NCBI GenBank assembly: GCA_918026815.1
Contig: CAKJVC010000006.1
Span: forward strand, 186,001 to 250,000
Source of the DNA: Chalara sp. BL73
Taxonomy: Eukaryota > Ascomycota > Leotiomycetes > Helotiales
DNA length: 64,000 nt
Direction of reading: 5' to 3'
Shown: piece after piece, positions 22,373-32,980 of the stretch
Layout of the letters: the number at the start of each line of letters is the position of its first letter
How positions within the stretch are numbered: position 1 is the first letter of the stretch
Position numbers and translations under genes: made by a program
Notes under the pieces: model-generated
Database searches by the model: none
What the model saw: only the letters and a program-made list of their open reading frames with translations
Told to the model about the DNA's origin: nothing

Positions 22373-24655
22373 TCATGCATTAATGAGCTTATCATGCTTA
22401 TATGCATCTAGCGCGCTGACGACGATATTCGCTAAATTCAATAACTTCTCTTCTTCGAGACGTCTTCCAAGTAATTGAATGGAAGCCGGTGCTCCATCAT
22501 ATGCCTCGGCGTTGTCTAATTAGTTTAATCTACGTTCCATTCTGGTTTGATTCAATAGTGGAACTCACAAGCTTCCCAATTTTCCATATCAATTTCGTTT
22601 AGTGGCCGATACTCGTTATCTGGCACATCGACGGATTTATCTGCAGTTGTCACAGGGATGATGACGGTAGAATAATCAAGGGTATTGGCAATGGTACCAT
22701 AATCTAAAAGGAGAGCACGTCAGAGGACCAATAATACCAGTGCAGATGCGGCGCTTACTATAGTAGTGCCACTTCCCTGGAATGACCGCGGCGTGTGGAG
22801 CTACCGGCAAGATGACTGCTTCCACCGGCAGACCTATAACATATTTAGTATTAATTGGAGTATTGTTTATTAAGTCTCTCTCTTACCAGTTTTTGTCTTG
22901 TGTGCCGTTGAAATCCAGTAGTCTTCGTAGAACTCTCGATATTGTTTCAATCGCAGTGACTGATTGTAGAAGTCCAACAATGCTATCGGTGGCTCTGGCA
23001 TCTCTCCGAACTCGGCTTGAAGCTCTGGAATCAAGGGTTCACCTGAGAGGGCAAGGTTTTTAAAAACATCCGCACCACCATCCGCATTCATAAACGCAGA
23101 CTGAAGTCCTAGTTAGAAAAGCTCCAGTCATCTCATCGCGGAACACCTACATGAATGTTTCCGGCTTCATTATGACTCGGTGGGCTCCATGAGATTGTCT
23201 AGTTATGATTGATCAGAAATAGGGTTATGAATTCATGATTCATAAACTTGCCTGATGGCCGGCTTTTTTCAGAGCTTCCTCAACCATGCGAATGGCGCGA
23301 GAGATGGGTGGATGAGGAGTAACAAGACCGTCAGATTTCATCAAACCAAAGGTAAATTCCTCGTTCCCATTAGCGAGAGATATTTCTTCCTTCCAAGGAA
23401 TGTTCAATACATCAGGATCTCGGCTCCATGGTTCACTAGATAAAAGTGATTTTAGCATTAGCTGAAGGCTAGGGATGGATTCACCCATTATCCCAACCAC
23501 TGTTGGTATGACGAATTGGCCAGGTGACCAGAATAACCTGTTAGTAATTAGAATCGAGGCTAGGAATCGCGTCTTACGCTGTTGGCTACATTTCTAAAGG
23601 AGATACGGCCATGAGATGGCTTAATACTGTAAATTCCGTTAAATGCAGCAGGTACGGATACGGAACCGCCTAGCCATCGTGAGTGAAGAAACAGCTGAAA
23701 GTTATCTCAGCGGTCGGTAACTCACCAATATCCGTGCCAAAGCCAATTGGAGAGCCTCTTAAGGCTAATAGCGCTCCTTGCCCTATGTGATCTGATTAAA
23801 TTATGCATTTTGTCCAAAAATGGTCATGTGCGAACCGCCTGAAGATCCTCCACAAGAGAGTGTTTGAACTGCTGGATTCATTGTATACCCTATGACATTA
23901 TTATTTGTCTCGGCATACTGTGTTCCATTACTACGACAATTTTTTGAAGCTAAAGTGGCTCTTACCCAGAGTGTCTGCGCGAGGCTTGTCTATGACTCTT
24001 GTTAACAAAAAAGGGCCCTTAATTGGGCATGTTACTTGCTTTAGCAATTGGAATAGAACCAAGCTCATAAAGCTCCCTGACCAATTCACTTTCTTCCTTG
24101 CCACCCTCTTTCCTGGTATCTTTGTAGCCCTCAAAAGTTCCGACCCAGCCGACGTATCCCATTGTTGTCTCCGCATCCTTAACATGAAATTGGTCTTTGA
24201 GGGTTACAGGAAGGCCGTGGAGAGGCCCGATAACGTCTTTGTGTTCGCTCAAATACTGATCAAGTTCCAATGCTCGAGTGTGAGCAGTATCGAACATTAT
24301 TTCAAGCAAATTATTATTCTGATAATATTGTTAGGCAAGAAAATCTTTATAAGAGTTACCGTTGTACCAGTTGGTGAGCAAAAGCAGTTCGTTTACAAAA
24401 AGCCCGAGTGACCTCAACAGCTGAAAGGGACCGGTTACGGATAGCTCCTAGAAGGTCATTGCTGTGAAGCTTTGTGATTCGGAGAGTCTCGCCGTCTAAC
24501 AGCTGCTCAAAGAAATCTCCTGTTAGCTTCCTGCGTTCGTGTGCTCCTTTCAGAACTGATTGAGGCAGCTTCCAATCTTGGGGAATTTTGTCTGCAATAC
24601 TACGTCTCTTCTTTTCTGCGGTAAGCTGCCAGCCTGTTTCTGAAGAATGCAACAT
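22373..24655 (-). CDS. Acetamidase-type amidase
   Basis: Amidase-signature enzyme in about ten exons. ATG 24655 (MLHSSETGWQ) fits the usual acetamidase N-terminus; an in-frame ATG at 24877 would add an unusual 74-residue extension. Core features: GPLHGLPVTLKDQF with the catalytic Lys, NPAVQTLSCGGSSGGS with the cis-Ser, GFGTDIGGSVSVPAAF with the nucleophile Ser, then IPTVVGIMGESIPSLQL, WISTAHKTKT, GLPVEAVILPVAPHAA, LDYSTVIIPVT, and the C-terminal GAPASIQLLGRRLEEEKLL. It hydrolyses small amides to acid and ammonia. One intron, after AGHQ near 23251, has a GC donor (CAG|GCAAGT). All amidase triad residues are present. Confidence 0.85.
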
Positions 24656-25652
24656 TTCGACAGATAGGAGTAATCTCGATGAGAAGTTGCTCCATGACCA
24701 AAAGCTTGTCATTGCGAGAGTAATAACCGTTAAGACTGGGTTGATGTTTGGTACCAACATTTTGAATGCTCTAAGTGTGAGAGACGTTCCGGTTTGCGTC
24801 AACGAGATCTGTCTGACGTCGGACGGGAGACGTCTTATAATCGGGCCGCCGTAACAATAAGCTGAGAGTAAGGCCAATCGTCTTCAAGTTTCAAAAGCGA
24901 CCGGTGAGAAAGAGCGCTAGACCCGAAATGTACATATATCACGTGAGTATTGGTTAACTAACTGATTCAAAACATTTGATTGGTTAATTCTACAGTCTAA
25001 TCACATCAACTGAAGAACCGGTGGAACTGCGAAGCTGCGGACATATCTCCTAGGCAATAGGCCAATCGGAATATTCTTTCAATCGATTATAACTAATGAT
25101 TTTGAGACAGCAGTTCTGTTAAATGACTGAAATACTCAATAGCATTTGAACCCCATTACGACCGGCGAATGTTCTGGGAAATCCAAGACCCTCTATCCGC
25201 CAACTGAGCTATGAGGTGAACACACGTAGCAGTAAGGGACGACTGGGAAGATTTTTCACCATCTCATAGCTTGGTACAATATGAGACATTCACTTTCAAT
25301 CCTTCGCCGATTTGATTATACGTTTTGTTCAGTGAAGTAATCACATAATATGACAGTATCTCAGTTGCACAAAATTATGAGGCTTCGGTACAGTCTTTTA
25401 AATGTTGGATCATTGGGCTGGTACTCAGGGCATGGCTACCTCGATGGGGAGGGCCGTGCTATAATATATTGCAAGAATACAATAGGAATCCTATAAAGGT
25501 GCGCAATTTTCCTCGTGAAACGATCAGGCTCAATCAAGTTCATCAGTAACAGACAGCAGTAGTATTCCAAAACCAATACCGACATTTGTTTTTTATTGGT
25601 CAAACCTTCTCATTCGTCGCCTCACCGTCCACTTTTGCTTTTCTCAATCGAT
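24656..25652. other. Intergenic region with tRNA-like remnant
   Basis: No protein gene supported. It carries a TCACGTGA octamer near 24946 and the tRNA-like sequence listed separately. The part from 25230 on is the promoter region of the small gene at 25653. Confidence 0.4.
25140..25220 (-). pseudogene. Degenerate tRNA-derived sequence
   Basis: On the minus strand there is an exact A-box TAGCTCAGTTGG (complement of 25201-25212) followed by GGATAGAGGG. About 45-60 bp downstream lies GGGGTTCAAATGC, a degenerate B-box. The acceptor stem does not close (CACCTCA has no matching 3' arm) and the anticodon arm pairs poorly. A tRNA relic is the likeliest reading; an intron-containing tRNA cannot be excluded. 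Confidence 0.35.
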
Positions 25653-26011
25653 ATGGCGTCGAAAGATAATTCTCCAGCAGAACTAAGCCCTCCCACAAGG
25701 CGAAATACCACTGATGGGCCTGGAAATTCTGGGGCGTTTAACAACCTGTCAGCCACAGGTACGAATGCTCAAGGAGGGGGAGTAGCTGTGACAAAAGAGC
25801 ACTCTTACTTGAGGATGATAGCGGCTAACGGTACGTTACTCGGAATTCCGCTCATTTTTAATCCCAAATACTAACGGCGCTCTGTTAAATAGGTTCCTTT
25901 GAAATACCTATGGCTGGAAGCGAGAATGGGCAGGGTCGTTCTAGTTCTATGAAGGTCAGTGTAGGATGCTATTGCGAGTATCGGAATGGTCGCAATAACA
26001 GCAATCATTGA
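25653..26011 (+). CDS. Small hypothetical protein
   Basis: Two exons: ATG 25653 to ...RMIAANG, then an intron GTACGT...TACTAAC...AATAG, then SFEIPMAGSENGQGRSSSMK up to TGA at 26009-26011; about 98 residues. It is Ser/Asn/Gly-rich and hydrophilic, without a signal peptide or known domain. The intron has ideal donor, branch and acceptor sites, which is the main support. The upstream in-frame frame (from 25596) would add MVKPSHSSPHRPLLLFSID and is less likely. Function unknown. Confidence 0.45.
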
Positions 26012-26645
26012 GGCTAGGCTCTTTTTCGGTTATAGAACCTATTGCCAGTTAGCGAAAAGATTTATTAAAGAAATTTTATATTAATTATCGTTATATCCAG
26101 GTTTCCCCCCCCCCCCCCCCAATCTTTGATATTCAGGCAACATCGACACCCAAACTCTCAATGTTAGTAAAATAACAAAAACCAGTAATAACTCCATTAA
26201 TACAATTATAAAATAAACAGTATTTATTGTTTCTTTATTTACATCATATCCTATCGAATCCCCAGTGAAACAAATTCATAGTTATGGGACTACATTTACT
26301 ATATTCAAACACTTTGACCAGCCTTTTTCTCGGTCTTACGCCTGCGCCCCCTGCACCACGTTAGATATTACGATTTCAGCAAGATACTTGTTAAATAAGA
26401 TCAAGCTTTCTAAACAAGGTACGTAGGAAGATGCTTACGTGCACTCTACATATCGAGGCTCTATATAAGCAATTTCTAGTTCGAAGTCTTCAAATACTTT
26501 GTCTCGAACATTGTAGTTTAAAAGCCTTTAATATTAATAACGAACCAATGTGTCGTCGTCAAAAAACCTCTTGAGGTACAAAGCCCATCGTGACAGGACC
26601 TTTCACGATACGCTAACTTGAGATAACCAATAGTAAAAGAGCAAG
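26012..26645. other. Intergenic region with C16 homopolymer
   Basis: Nothing coding is recognised. The notable element is an uninterrupted run of 16 C at 26105-26120, followed by AT-rich sequence to about 26250. Confidence 0.4.
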
Positions 26646-27086
26646 TCAAGTCTCCACAAATATCCTATATCCCTCACAAGATAGAGATCTAGTAGCCGGG
26701 ACCTTTGTCGCCCCAATCGAATGCGCCTCGATTCTCCCTGCCTCCACAAGAATAACTTCGACCTCCTGAACCAAGTCCTTGACCTCCGTCCCGAGGCTAC
26801 GTCTTAAAATCCCTAAGTTCTGCGTCACAGTCGGCGGGCCGTCAATACTGAAAGCCAAATCCGGATTCTTAGCCAGAATCTCTCCTGCACGCTTGTCCAA
26901 AGTTTCTCGACTAATGATGGTTCGGTCTGGCTCATACTAGATAATGTGTTCAGCGTAGCTAGCAGCAATAGCTGCTGTGCGCAAAGCGGTGTTGCGCTGG
27001 CCAAAGATTTGGAGTAGATTGGTGGTTAGCAGATGCTTGGTGGTGGCTGAGGACTCGGTTGGAGAGGTCCAGACTGTAAAAGACAT
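26646..27086 (-). pseudogene. NTF2/SnoaL-like protein gene with one in-frame stop
   Basis: From ATG 27086 (MSFTVWTSPTESSA) one frame runs 147 codons to TGA at 26648-26646, broken only by TAG at 26939-26937, after AEHII and before YEPDRTIISRE. The text around the break (IAASYAEHII..YEPDRTIISRETLDKRAGEIL, FSIDGPPTVTQNLGILR, VEVILVEAGRIEA) has the pattern of SnoaL-like/NTF2-fold small proteins. No intron fits around the stop. A single recent nonsense change in an otherwise whole gene is the simplest reading; the ancestral codon may have been TGG or CAG. Function of the intact homologues is mostly unknown. Confidence 0.65.
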
Positions 27087-28087
27087 GCTTTAGTTCTATG
27101 CCGTTTGCCTTGAGGTCGATCAATACTAGTGTAGCGGGACTATACTGCTTCAGTTTCACCTAATTTTCACTGTGTGGTGACTTTAGAGGCAGGATATATC
27201 GCTTTATAGGCGTTGCTGCGTGAGGACATTGCGCAGACTTGATGCATACTTGACGAGTAGTGATGTCATCACTACAATACTTACCATTGCCCTCTTTCGG
27301 TAGGTACCCACCGACTCAGCAATATGCATAGAATGATAACCAATGAGGAGAAATATTATCTGCAACGGAATCAGCCAGTATGAAGTTCTAGGTTGGCGGC
27401 GGCTGATGCTGCATGATTGCTAGTTCCAGCCACTTTTATCAATTATACCGAACATCTTGCCATCATGTGATGCCAATGATAACTACGCCTTTGGTCATGA
27501 TACTTATTTATTATCTGTTGACACCTTTGGAGTTTGTGCCATTTGTGCCATTTGCCTTTACGGCGTTACACTTGTGTTAAGGAACACATTAGGAACTCCC
27601 TTGCAAGTAATGCACACTCCACTGACACAATATCTAGACGTATCGATACAAAATTCCTCTGATATGCCGAATCCCGGGAATTTCTCTCATATTATTTTAG
27701 GATTAAAGTCACTTTCGCCATTATTGTCAATAATCCATGTTATGGAAAGTAGCTTTGCTGAATGCCAAGATCATCATGGCAGCTTCAATCACGTGCCTCT
27801 CAGTAATATCATTCACCCTCCTTGTCAAAGATATCAAAATATAACTTCCTCCCATTTATTTAGTCCAGAAGCATATCCCCTTTTGTAGGTTGAGTTCTTT
27901 TTCTAAGTAATGCCACGTGATATTAGCAATCTCTCCACCTTATGCGCCAAGCTTTACAGTGGCACTCAATGACTCAATTTGTGGAGGAGTAACATCAACA
28001 ATACTTAATATGTTGAATGTATACTAAGGCACACGTGCTTTTTGTTCCTCATGCTGCCAGGAATAGTAGTCTATATAGACTTTTCCA
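27087..28087. other. AT-rich intergenic region
   Basis: One kilobase between divergent genes. No coding sequence supported; the open frame at 27457-27888 lacks protein-like composition. CACGTG occurs near 27793 and 27913. Confidence 0.4.
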
Positions 28088-29481
28088 ATGCCCAAGATAA
28101 CCAGCTCGAGAAGCCACCGACCGCACCAAGATGTAAAAGATCGTCATTGTAGCAGCCAGAACGTTGCCACTGAGCTTGTTCAACCAAGAAAAGGGCATCG
28201 CAAGTCGCGCCAGGGCTGTTACGACTGCAAAAGAAGAAAGATTAAGGTCATCCGCTCCTCTTAACACGGTTCTAATTGATTCTGATCTTCCTTAGTGCCA
28301 GGAGACGCTCCCCGCATGCGAGAACTGCGTTCGCTCGTCGCTTCAATGTCGATATTTCTCCCATGTTGCGGCGGCAAACATTTCACCAGAACAGACATGC
28401 ACTCTTCATGAGACTCAGATATTTAATTTGACGGATATGCGGCTCTTTCATCACTACCTTGTCGCTGCATACCCACATATTCCAGTTAGGAACGACAACA
28501 TCTGGATTGTGTACATCACACCTATTGCCCACCAAGTATGTTCCTTACTCTACTTCTCAAATTCAGAGGAATATTCTGAAGCTCGTAGCGTAATTTTTTG
28601 ATGCACGCCTTGTTGTCACTGGCGGCATCACATCTCAATAAGCTCAGCTCAAGCGGACTCACAGCAGTCGCACAATCTCATCGCCTGTCCGCTATTAAAG
28701 GTCTGAATGAGGTTTTGGAAAAGCCGATAAATTCCCCTGAGCAAGGTGATGCAATTTTGGCAACCTGCTATGCTCTTCTGATGCAGTCTTGGTACATGGA
28801 TGATGGATTGCCTGCATTCTTAGTTCTCACGAGGAGCTGCGATGCGATCACTCAGCATATTCAATCACTGAAAGTGGGTTCTTTGCTTGCAGAAGAAAAC
28901 ACCGACACCAGGATAGAGAACATGCGGACAAGGCTTAAAACTATATCAGATTTTAATATTGAATGTATACGCTCTGCCCTTGCATCTCTCAATACTCTTG
29001 CACCGCTCTGTCAGCAGGTATTTGAGAAGAGTTTCTGGAGTACTCTTCAGGATTGCTTTATATCTTTGGCAAAAAAGCCAATTGAAGGTGTGTTGTAATA
29101 TATCGAGATAAAACATAGAGTCTAAGGTGCTTCATAGCCTACAAATCGTATCTGGAGATAGAGAAGTCATTAATTAGAATGGATTACGGTGAGCTGGAAC
29201 AACTCCTGGATCCTCGAAACACCATATCGCAACTACTTCTTGCTCATCTTGTAGCCTTACAACTTATCATGAGGCCAATTTCTTGCAATGAGCGAAAAAT
29301 ATATACAGTAACTATGTATGGTATCCGTATGACAGCATGGATGAACCAAATATACGCCCAAATGAGTGAGGAATATCAGGATGCATTTAAATGGCCGCTT
29401 CTAATCAGCCAACTACATGAAAAGAAGCGCTTGACAGAGTACGCAATGATCTCAAAAACGCTTACGCTTCATCGGTCTTGA
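28088..29481 (+). CDS. Zn2Cys6 transcription factor with fungal-specific regulatory domain
   Basis: Four exons: 28088-28246, 28296-28535, 28589 to about 29087, and about 29134-29481. Phases agree at every junction (donors GTCATC, GTATGT, GTGTGT; acceptors TTAG, GTAG, CATAG). The cluster is split by intron 1 exactly before Cys3: GHRKSRQGCYDCKRRKIK then CQETLPACENCVRSSLQC, that is C-x2-C-x6-C-x6-C-x2-C-x6-C. HRKSRxGCxxCKxRRIKC is typical of Upc2-like regulators. Downstream MHALLSLAASHLNKL and GDAILATCYALLMQSWYM belong to the fungal TF regulatory domain, ending near SQLLLAHLVALQLIM. About 415 residues. Nuclear regulator with unknown targets. ATG 28088 lies upstream of the basic region with no in-frame stop between. 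Confidence 0.85.
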
Positions 29482-29893
29482 CCTCAATGCTACCCGGTTG
29501 TAAATTTCGCAGCCGAGTGGTTTCATGGCATGCCAAATCAAGCAAACGCATGATCAGCTATTGCTATAAGGCCTAACCATGCACAATATCTTCAGGCAAA
29601 GGCATGGGAATATTGGAAATGTAACCGTACAATTAGCTTGTGAGTCTGTTAGCTTTGGTAGTTAAGATCTGGGTATGAGTTCATTGAAGCAGCTGGTGTG
29701 CTATCCAGATTTCCATGTCGCAAAGGCTTCTTGAGCATTTCTTGGGTACATGTTATATATATACAATACACAACAAAGATACTTCTAGCCATAAAAAAAA
29801 TTAACAGGAAGACCATCGCGGGACTTGGTCCAATGCTTCGTTTCAGATCAATCCAACCCAGAAGCCCCAATTTTCAAAACTCTTAGTTCGGTT
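29482..29893. other. Short intergenic region between convergent genes
   Basis: About 410 bp between two convergent stops. No coding or RNA feature is recognised. Confidence 0.4.
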
Positions 29894-30517
29894 TCAATAC
29901 ACGTGTAAATCCTCCTCAACGGCCATGTAAACTCGACCTCCTTCCTGCCGTTTCACCCATCTGCGTACAGGAGCATTCCGATATTGGCCAAATTCCTCAT
30001 CCAATTCCTCCCTTGTCCAGTTTCGCTCCGGCTCTGTCCCTATATAGCGTCCCTCCCCGTCATGTGCAAAACGACGTAGGTATTCCGATCTCGGCATATA
30101 TACACAAGTGAAGCAGGGCCTCGAGCGCGTGCCTGGCATCCCCAATTTCTTCATTCGTCTTATCATGGAGAGTCGCGGCTTGTCGCTGGTGGTGATTGTC
30201 AGTTACTTTTCACGAGAAACATAAGATCCTGGCTGTACATACTTTGGGTGGACTTTGTCGTCTGATGAGTCTTCTTGCAGCCGTACTGGCACAATCATGA
30301 CAGTTTGATCTGTGTAGCCAAATGGTGGAAGAATCGGCGCTTGCAGACCCCAGGGACACGCCTTCTCCCACGCAGACGGCTCTGTGTACTGTGGCATCGG
30401 CTCGCCTGTGGCCGTAAATCGGTCTCGCCAGGAAGATGTCTCAACAATGGGTGATCTTGGTGAGCTCAACGCCACCTCAATGTGCTTGCAAATGAGGGAT
30501 GTTTTGGACGAACTCAT
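29894..30517 (-). CDS. Hypothetical fungal protein
   Basis: Two exons. ATG 30517 (MSSSKTSLICKHIEV) is chosen as the first good ATG; the frame is open up to 30625. The donor after ...DDKVHPN (AA|GTATGT, near 30245) and acceptor CACCAG keep phase, giving about 190 residues. Blocks such as WGLQAPILPPFGYTDQTVMI, MIRRMKKLGMPGTRSRPCF, CVYMPRSEYLRRFAHD, GRYIGTEPERNWTREELD recall a family of uncharacterised fungal proteins. There is no signal peptide or membrane segment. The conserved-looking RYIGTEPERxW segment is the best handle. Function unknown. Confidence 0.6.
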
Positions 30518-31886
30518 TTTTTCTCGCAGCGATGTTTGAGGTTTGAGTTTAAGATAATCTCCAGTGTTACTTTGAAGAAAAGCATCGATTTCGCAGTAAG
30601 TATCACTCAGCCTAACACGGAGCATTATTTATGGCCAAAAATACAGGTATTCGTTTACATTACTAATGCCATCGCATTTAATGCGAGACATTAAACAAAG
30701 ATGTCTTGCTAAACCCAAGCTCAAGCCCAAGCTTGACCCTACCTAGGCACGTTGAGAGCTTTTCAGCCATTCACGTTTGCAATAAACTCCGTTTGTAAGC
30801 AATAGGAGTCGGATCCAAAGCGAGGTACTGCCTTTTTGGCTCTTTAAGATTAGTCACAAATTCATCACGTGCAACGGAAGTGAACTCGGGTTCAATCCGA
30901 GACGGCTTGGTCCTCTTACATGGTTGGCTCCACTACAATAGTTTTCACTAATAGGAGCGCAGAATGAGGAGTATATGCCCAGGTCAGCAAGGCACGAATT
31001 GGCGATTATCACGCAGATTCAGAATCCCTACTCGAGGCATTGTCCATACCCACAGAGTTATTGTGGAGACCTAAAAGGTTTCATGCTTTCTTTACTTGAT
31101 CCTTTTTTGATGATTCTCAGCTTGCTTCGACAGCTAGTTCACGATCTTCTTCAGCTCGAAGTTTAATGTTCATCACCTTGCCGTTCCCATTGACCACGAA
31201 TCCAATCTTCTACTACCGACTTTTCCTATAGTATTCTTAACCTAATGGATGTGTCATCGCCACATACGCTGCCCGATTGAATGTATCTCATAATACTACC
31301 GGATAAGTCAGACTCAACTTTTCTTTCTTCTGATTCTGTTTAAGTGCTCAGTCTGAGCACTTTAACCTGAGCCGAAGGTGAGCATTCCTGAGCATTCTCC
31401 GAGCATGCCTGAGCACTGAGCGACCAATTTAGCTCCTGAAGGGGCTTGTTCGGGCTCCATTGATGCTCGGTTATACTTTCCTCATCTTGTCTCGAAGTAT
31501 AGATCCCATTTTGGCTCTATTGTAGCCGAGACTCCCCCAGCGCCATTTTAGATCTACATTCGCTTATATACTGTAGGAAATATTTAGGGAGGTAGGTAGT
31601 ACATTGTAAAATCTCCCAAGACTTTGCCAAGTTTTCCGGGCCATCTGACTACCTGCGAGAACCTCGTTTATAACAAAGTGTTGACCAATCAAACACGTTC
31701 TTGACAAAAATCCAACACATCGCCTTGCGGGAAGAGCCTGCGGTTGGCCGCAACAGAAAGCATGCCTAAGTCGCCGATTACTTAATTAATGCTGTCCAAC
31801 AATCTGCTTCACCTTGACCTCATACATCAATACCCAGCCGCAGGCAGTCTTTCACTCTTCCAAGTCCCTAGCCTCTCCTGCCTACA
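30518..31886. other. Intergenic region with GAGCA cluster and hairpin
   Basis: 1.4 kb between divergent genes. No coding frame supported. It contains an inverted repeat at 31342-31362 and several GAGCA words to about 31425. The last 100 bp (pyrimidine-rich, ending CCTACAATGG) look like the promoter and leader of the chitin-synthase-like gene. Confidence 0.4.
31342..31362. repeat. Perfect 9-bp inverted repeat
   Basis: AAGTGCTCA, a 3-base spacer GTC, then TGAGCACTT form a perfect palindrome. GAGCA recurs several times in the following 65 bp. It could be a bound site or a hairpin; no function is known. Confidence 0.6.
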
Positions 31887-32980
31887 ATGGCGACTCTGAC
31901 CCTTGAAAACCTCGCCAAGAATGTTAAAGCATCGTTGCTGTTTCATGGGCGTAAGTCACTTTCCGCCTTGTAACTGTTAATATTTTCAAAGCGATTCCTA
32001 AAGCTACTAAATTATACTAAACTGAACATTAGATCTCGTTCTTGACATTCCACTGCCGGCGAGCGAGCTTGCGCGTTTGCCAGGTGCTGCTAGCAACGAC
32101 CACGAGTCTATTTTTATTCGCTGGTCTGCTATCAATTGCGAGCCGACTGAATTCACTCGCAAAAACTACTATATGCTGCGGCCTTTGCTATACAACAAAC
32201 CTCGGCAAACTAGGCTTCTGATCTCGGTCCATATTTCTGATACCGATAATGAAAACACTATCCAAAACACACTCGACTGCATTCTTCGTAATGTGGACTT
32301 TGCAAAAACTGCAACGGATCTCAATTCTATAGTTTCATGGAAAGAGATTGTTGTTGTTTTTATAGGCTCATCTAGTTTTATGCGGCCTGAAACGAGCGAC
32401 TTTCTTCGCCGACTTGGTCTTTTTACTAAGCCTGTTCCGTTTCCTTTATTAGACAAATGGACAGGCCAAATATACGAGGTAGATTCTTTCAAGCTTTGCT
32501 TTGTCTATTTAAACTTGACCGCTAACTTCGTTTCTCGTTCCAACTACATAGTACACACCGCTCCTCAGCCCACCCTCTGCTGGCAAAGAGCCAAGGCCAC
32601 TTCGGGCTCCTTACCAGCTAATTTTCTTTGATTCTGAAACTCGTCTTACTGCAGATATGGCCAATATCTGGATTGTACGCGCTTTTGCTACATTGTTAAA
32701 AGCTGAAATCTGGGTGTCAATTGAGCCAGGCAAAAAACTTAAAAGCACAGCGTTTGTTACCATTTTGCAAGAGTTTCAAAAAATTCCTTCTTGTCTTTCT
32801 ATCGCCGGCTATACAACAGGATTTTTTCGCCGGTCATCGGCGGCAGACCCTACAGTATCCTTTCTTGCTTTGAGCATCAACAAGCAGCCTAAGCAATCAG
32901 TTGAAAGCATTAAAAAGAATATCGGAAATGCAGTACGCGCATACAAGTTAGAGTTATTGCTTTCGTCAGATTATGAATAG
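31887..32980 (+). CDS. Truncated, catalytically defective chitin-synthase-like protein
   Basis: Three exons (31887-31950, 32033-32478, 32552-32980) with agreeing phases give 312 residues, against about 900-1,000 in class I-III chitin synthases. Residues 10-90 match the chitin synthase N-terminal block: VKASLLFHGHLVLDIPLP, IRWSAINCEP and the NKPRQTRLLISV start of the GT2 region. After WKEIVVVF the match continues with IYEYTPLLSP, created exactly by splicing intron 2, then YQLIFFDSETR and a segment ending SVESIKKNIGNAVRAYK. In true enzymes that last stretch precedes the active-site motifs; here the protein stops 12 residues later. The usual D-V-G-T near PGKK is replaced by WVSIEPGKK, so an essential Asp is missing, and the QxxRW and membrane parts are absent. 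All frames are open, so the gene may be maintained. Role unknown. Confidence 0.75.

Noticed and set aside
25653..32980. A biosynthetic gene cluster around the two zinc-cluster regulators
   Set aside because: No polyketide synthase, NRPS, terpene synthase or prenyltransferase frame was found; the SDR, dioxygenase and MDR genes are scattered and unrelated in orientation.
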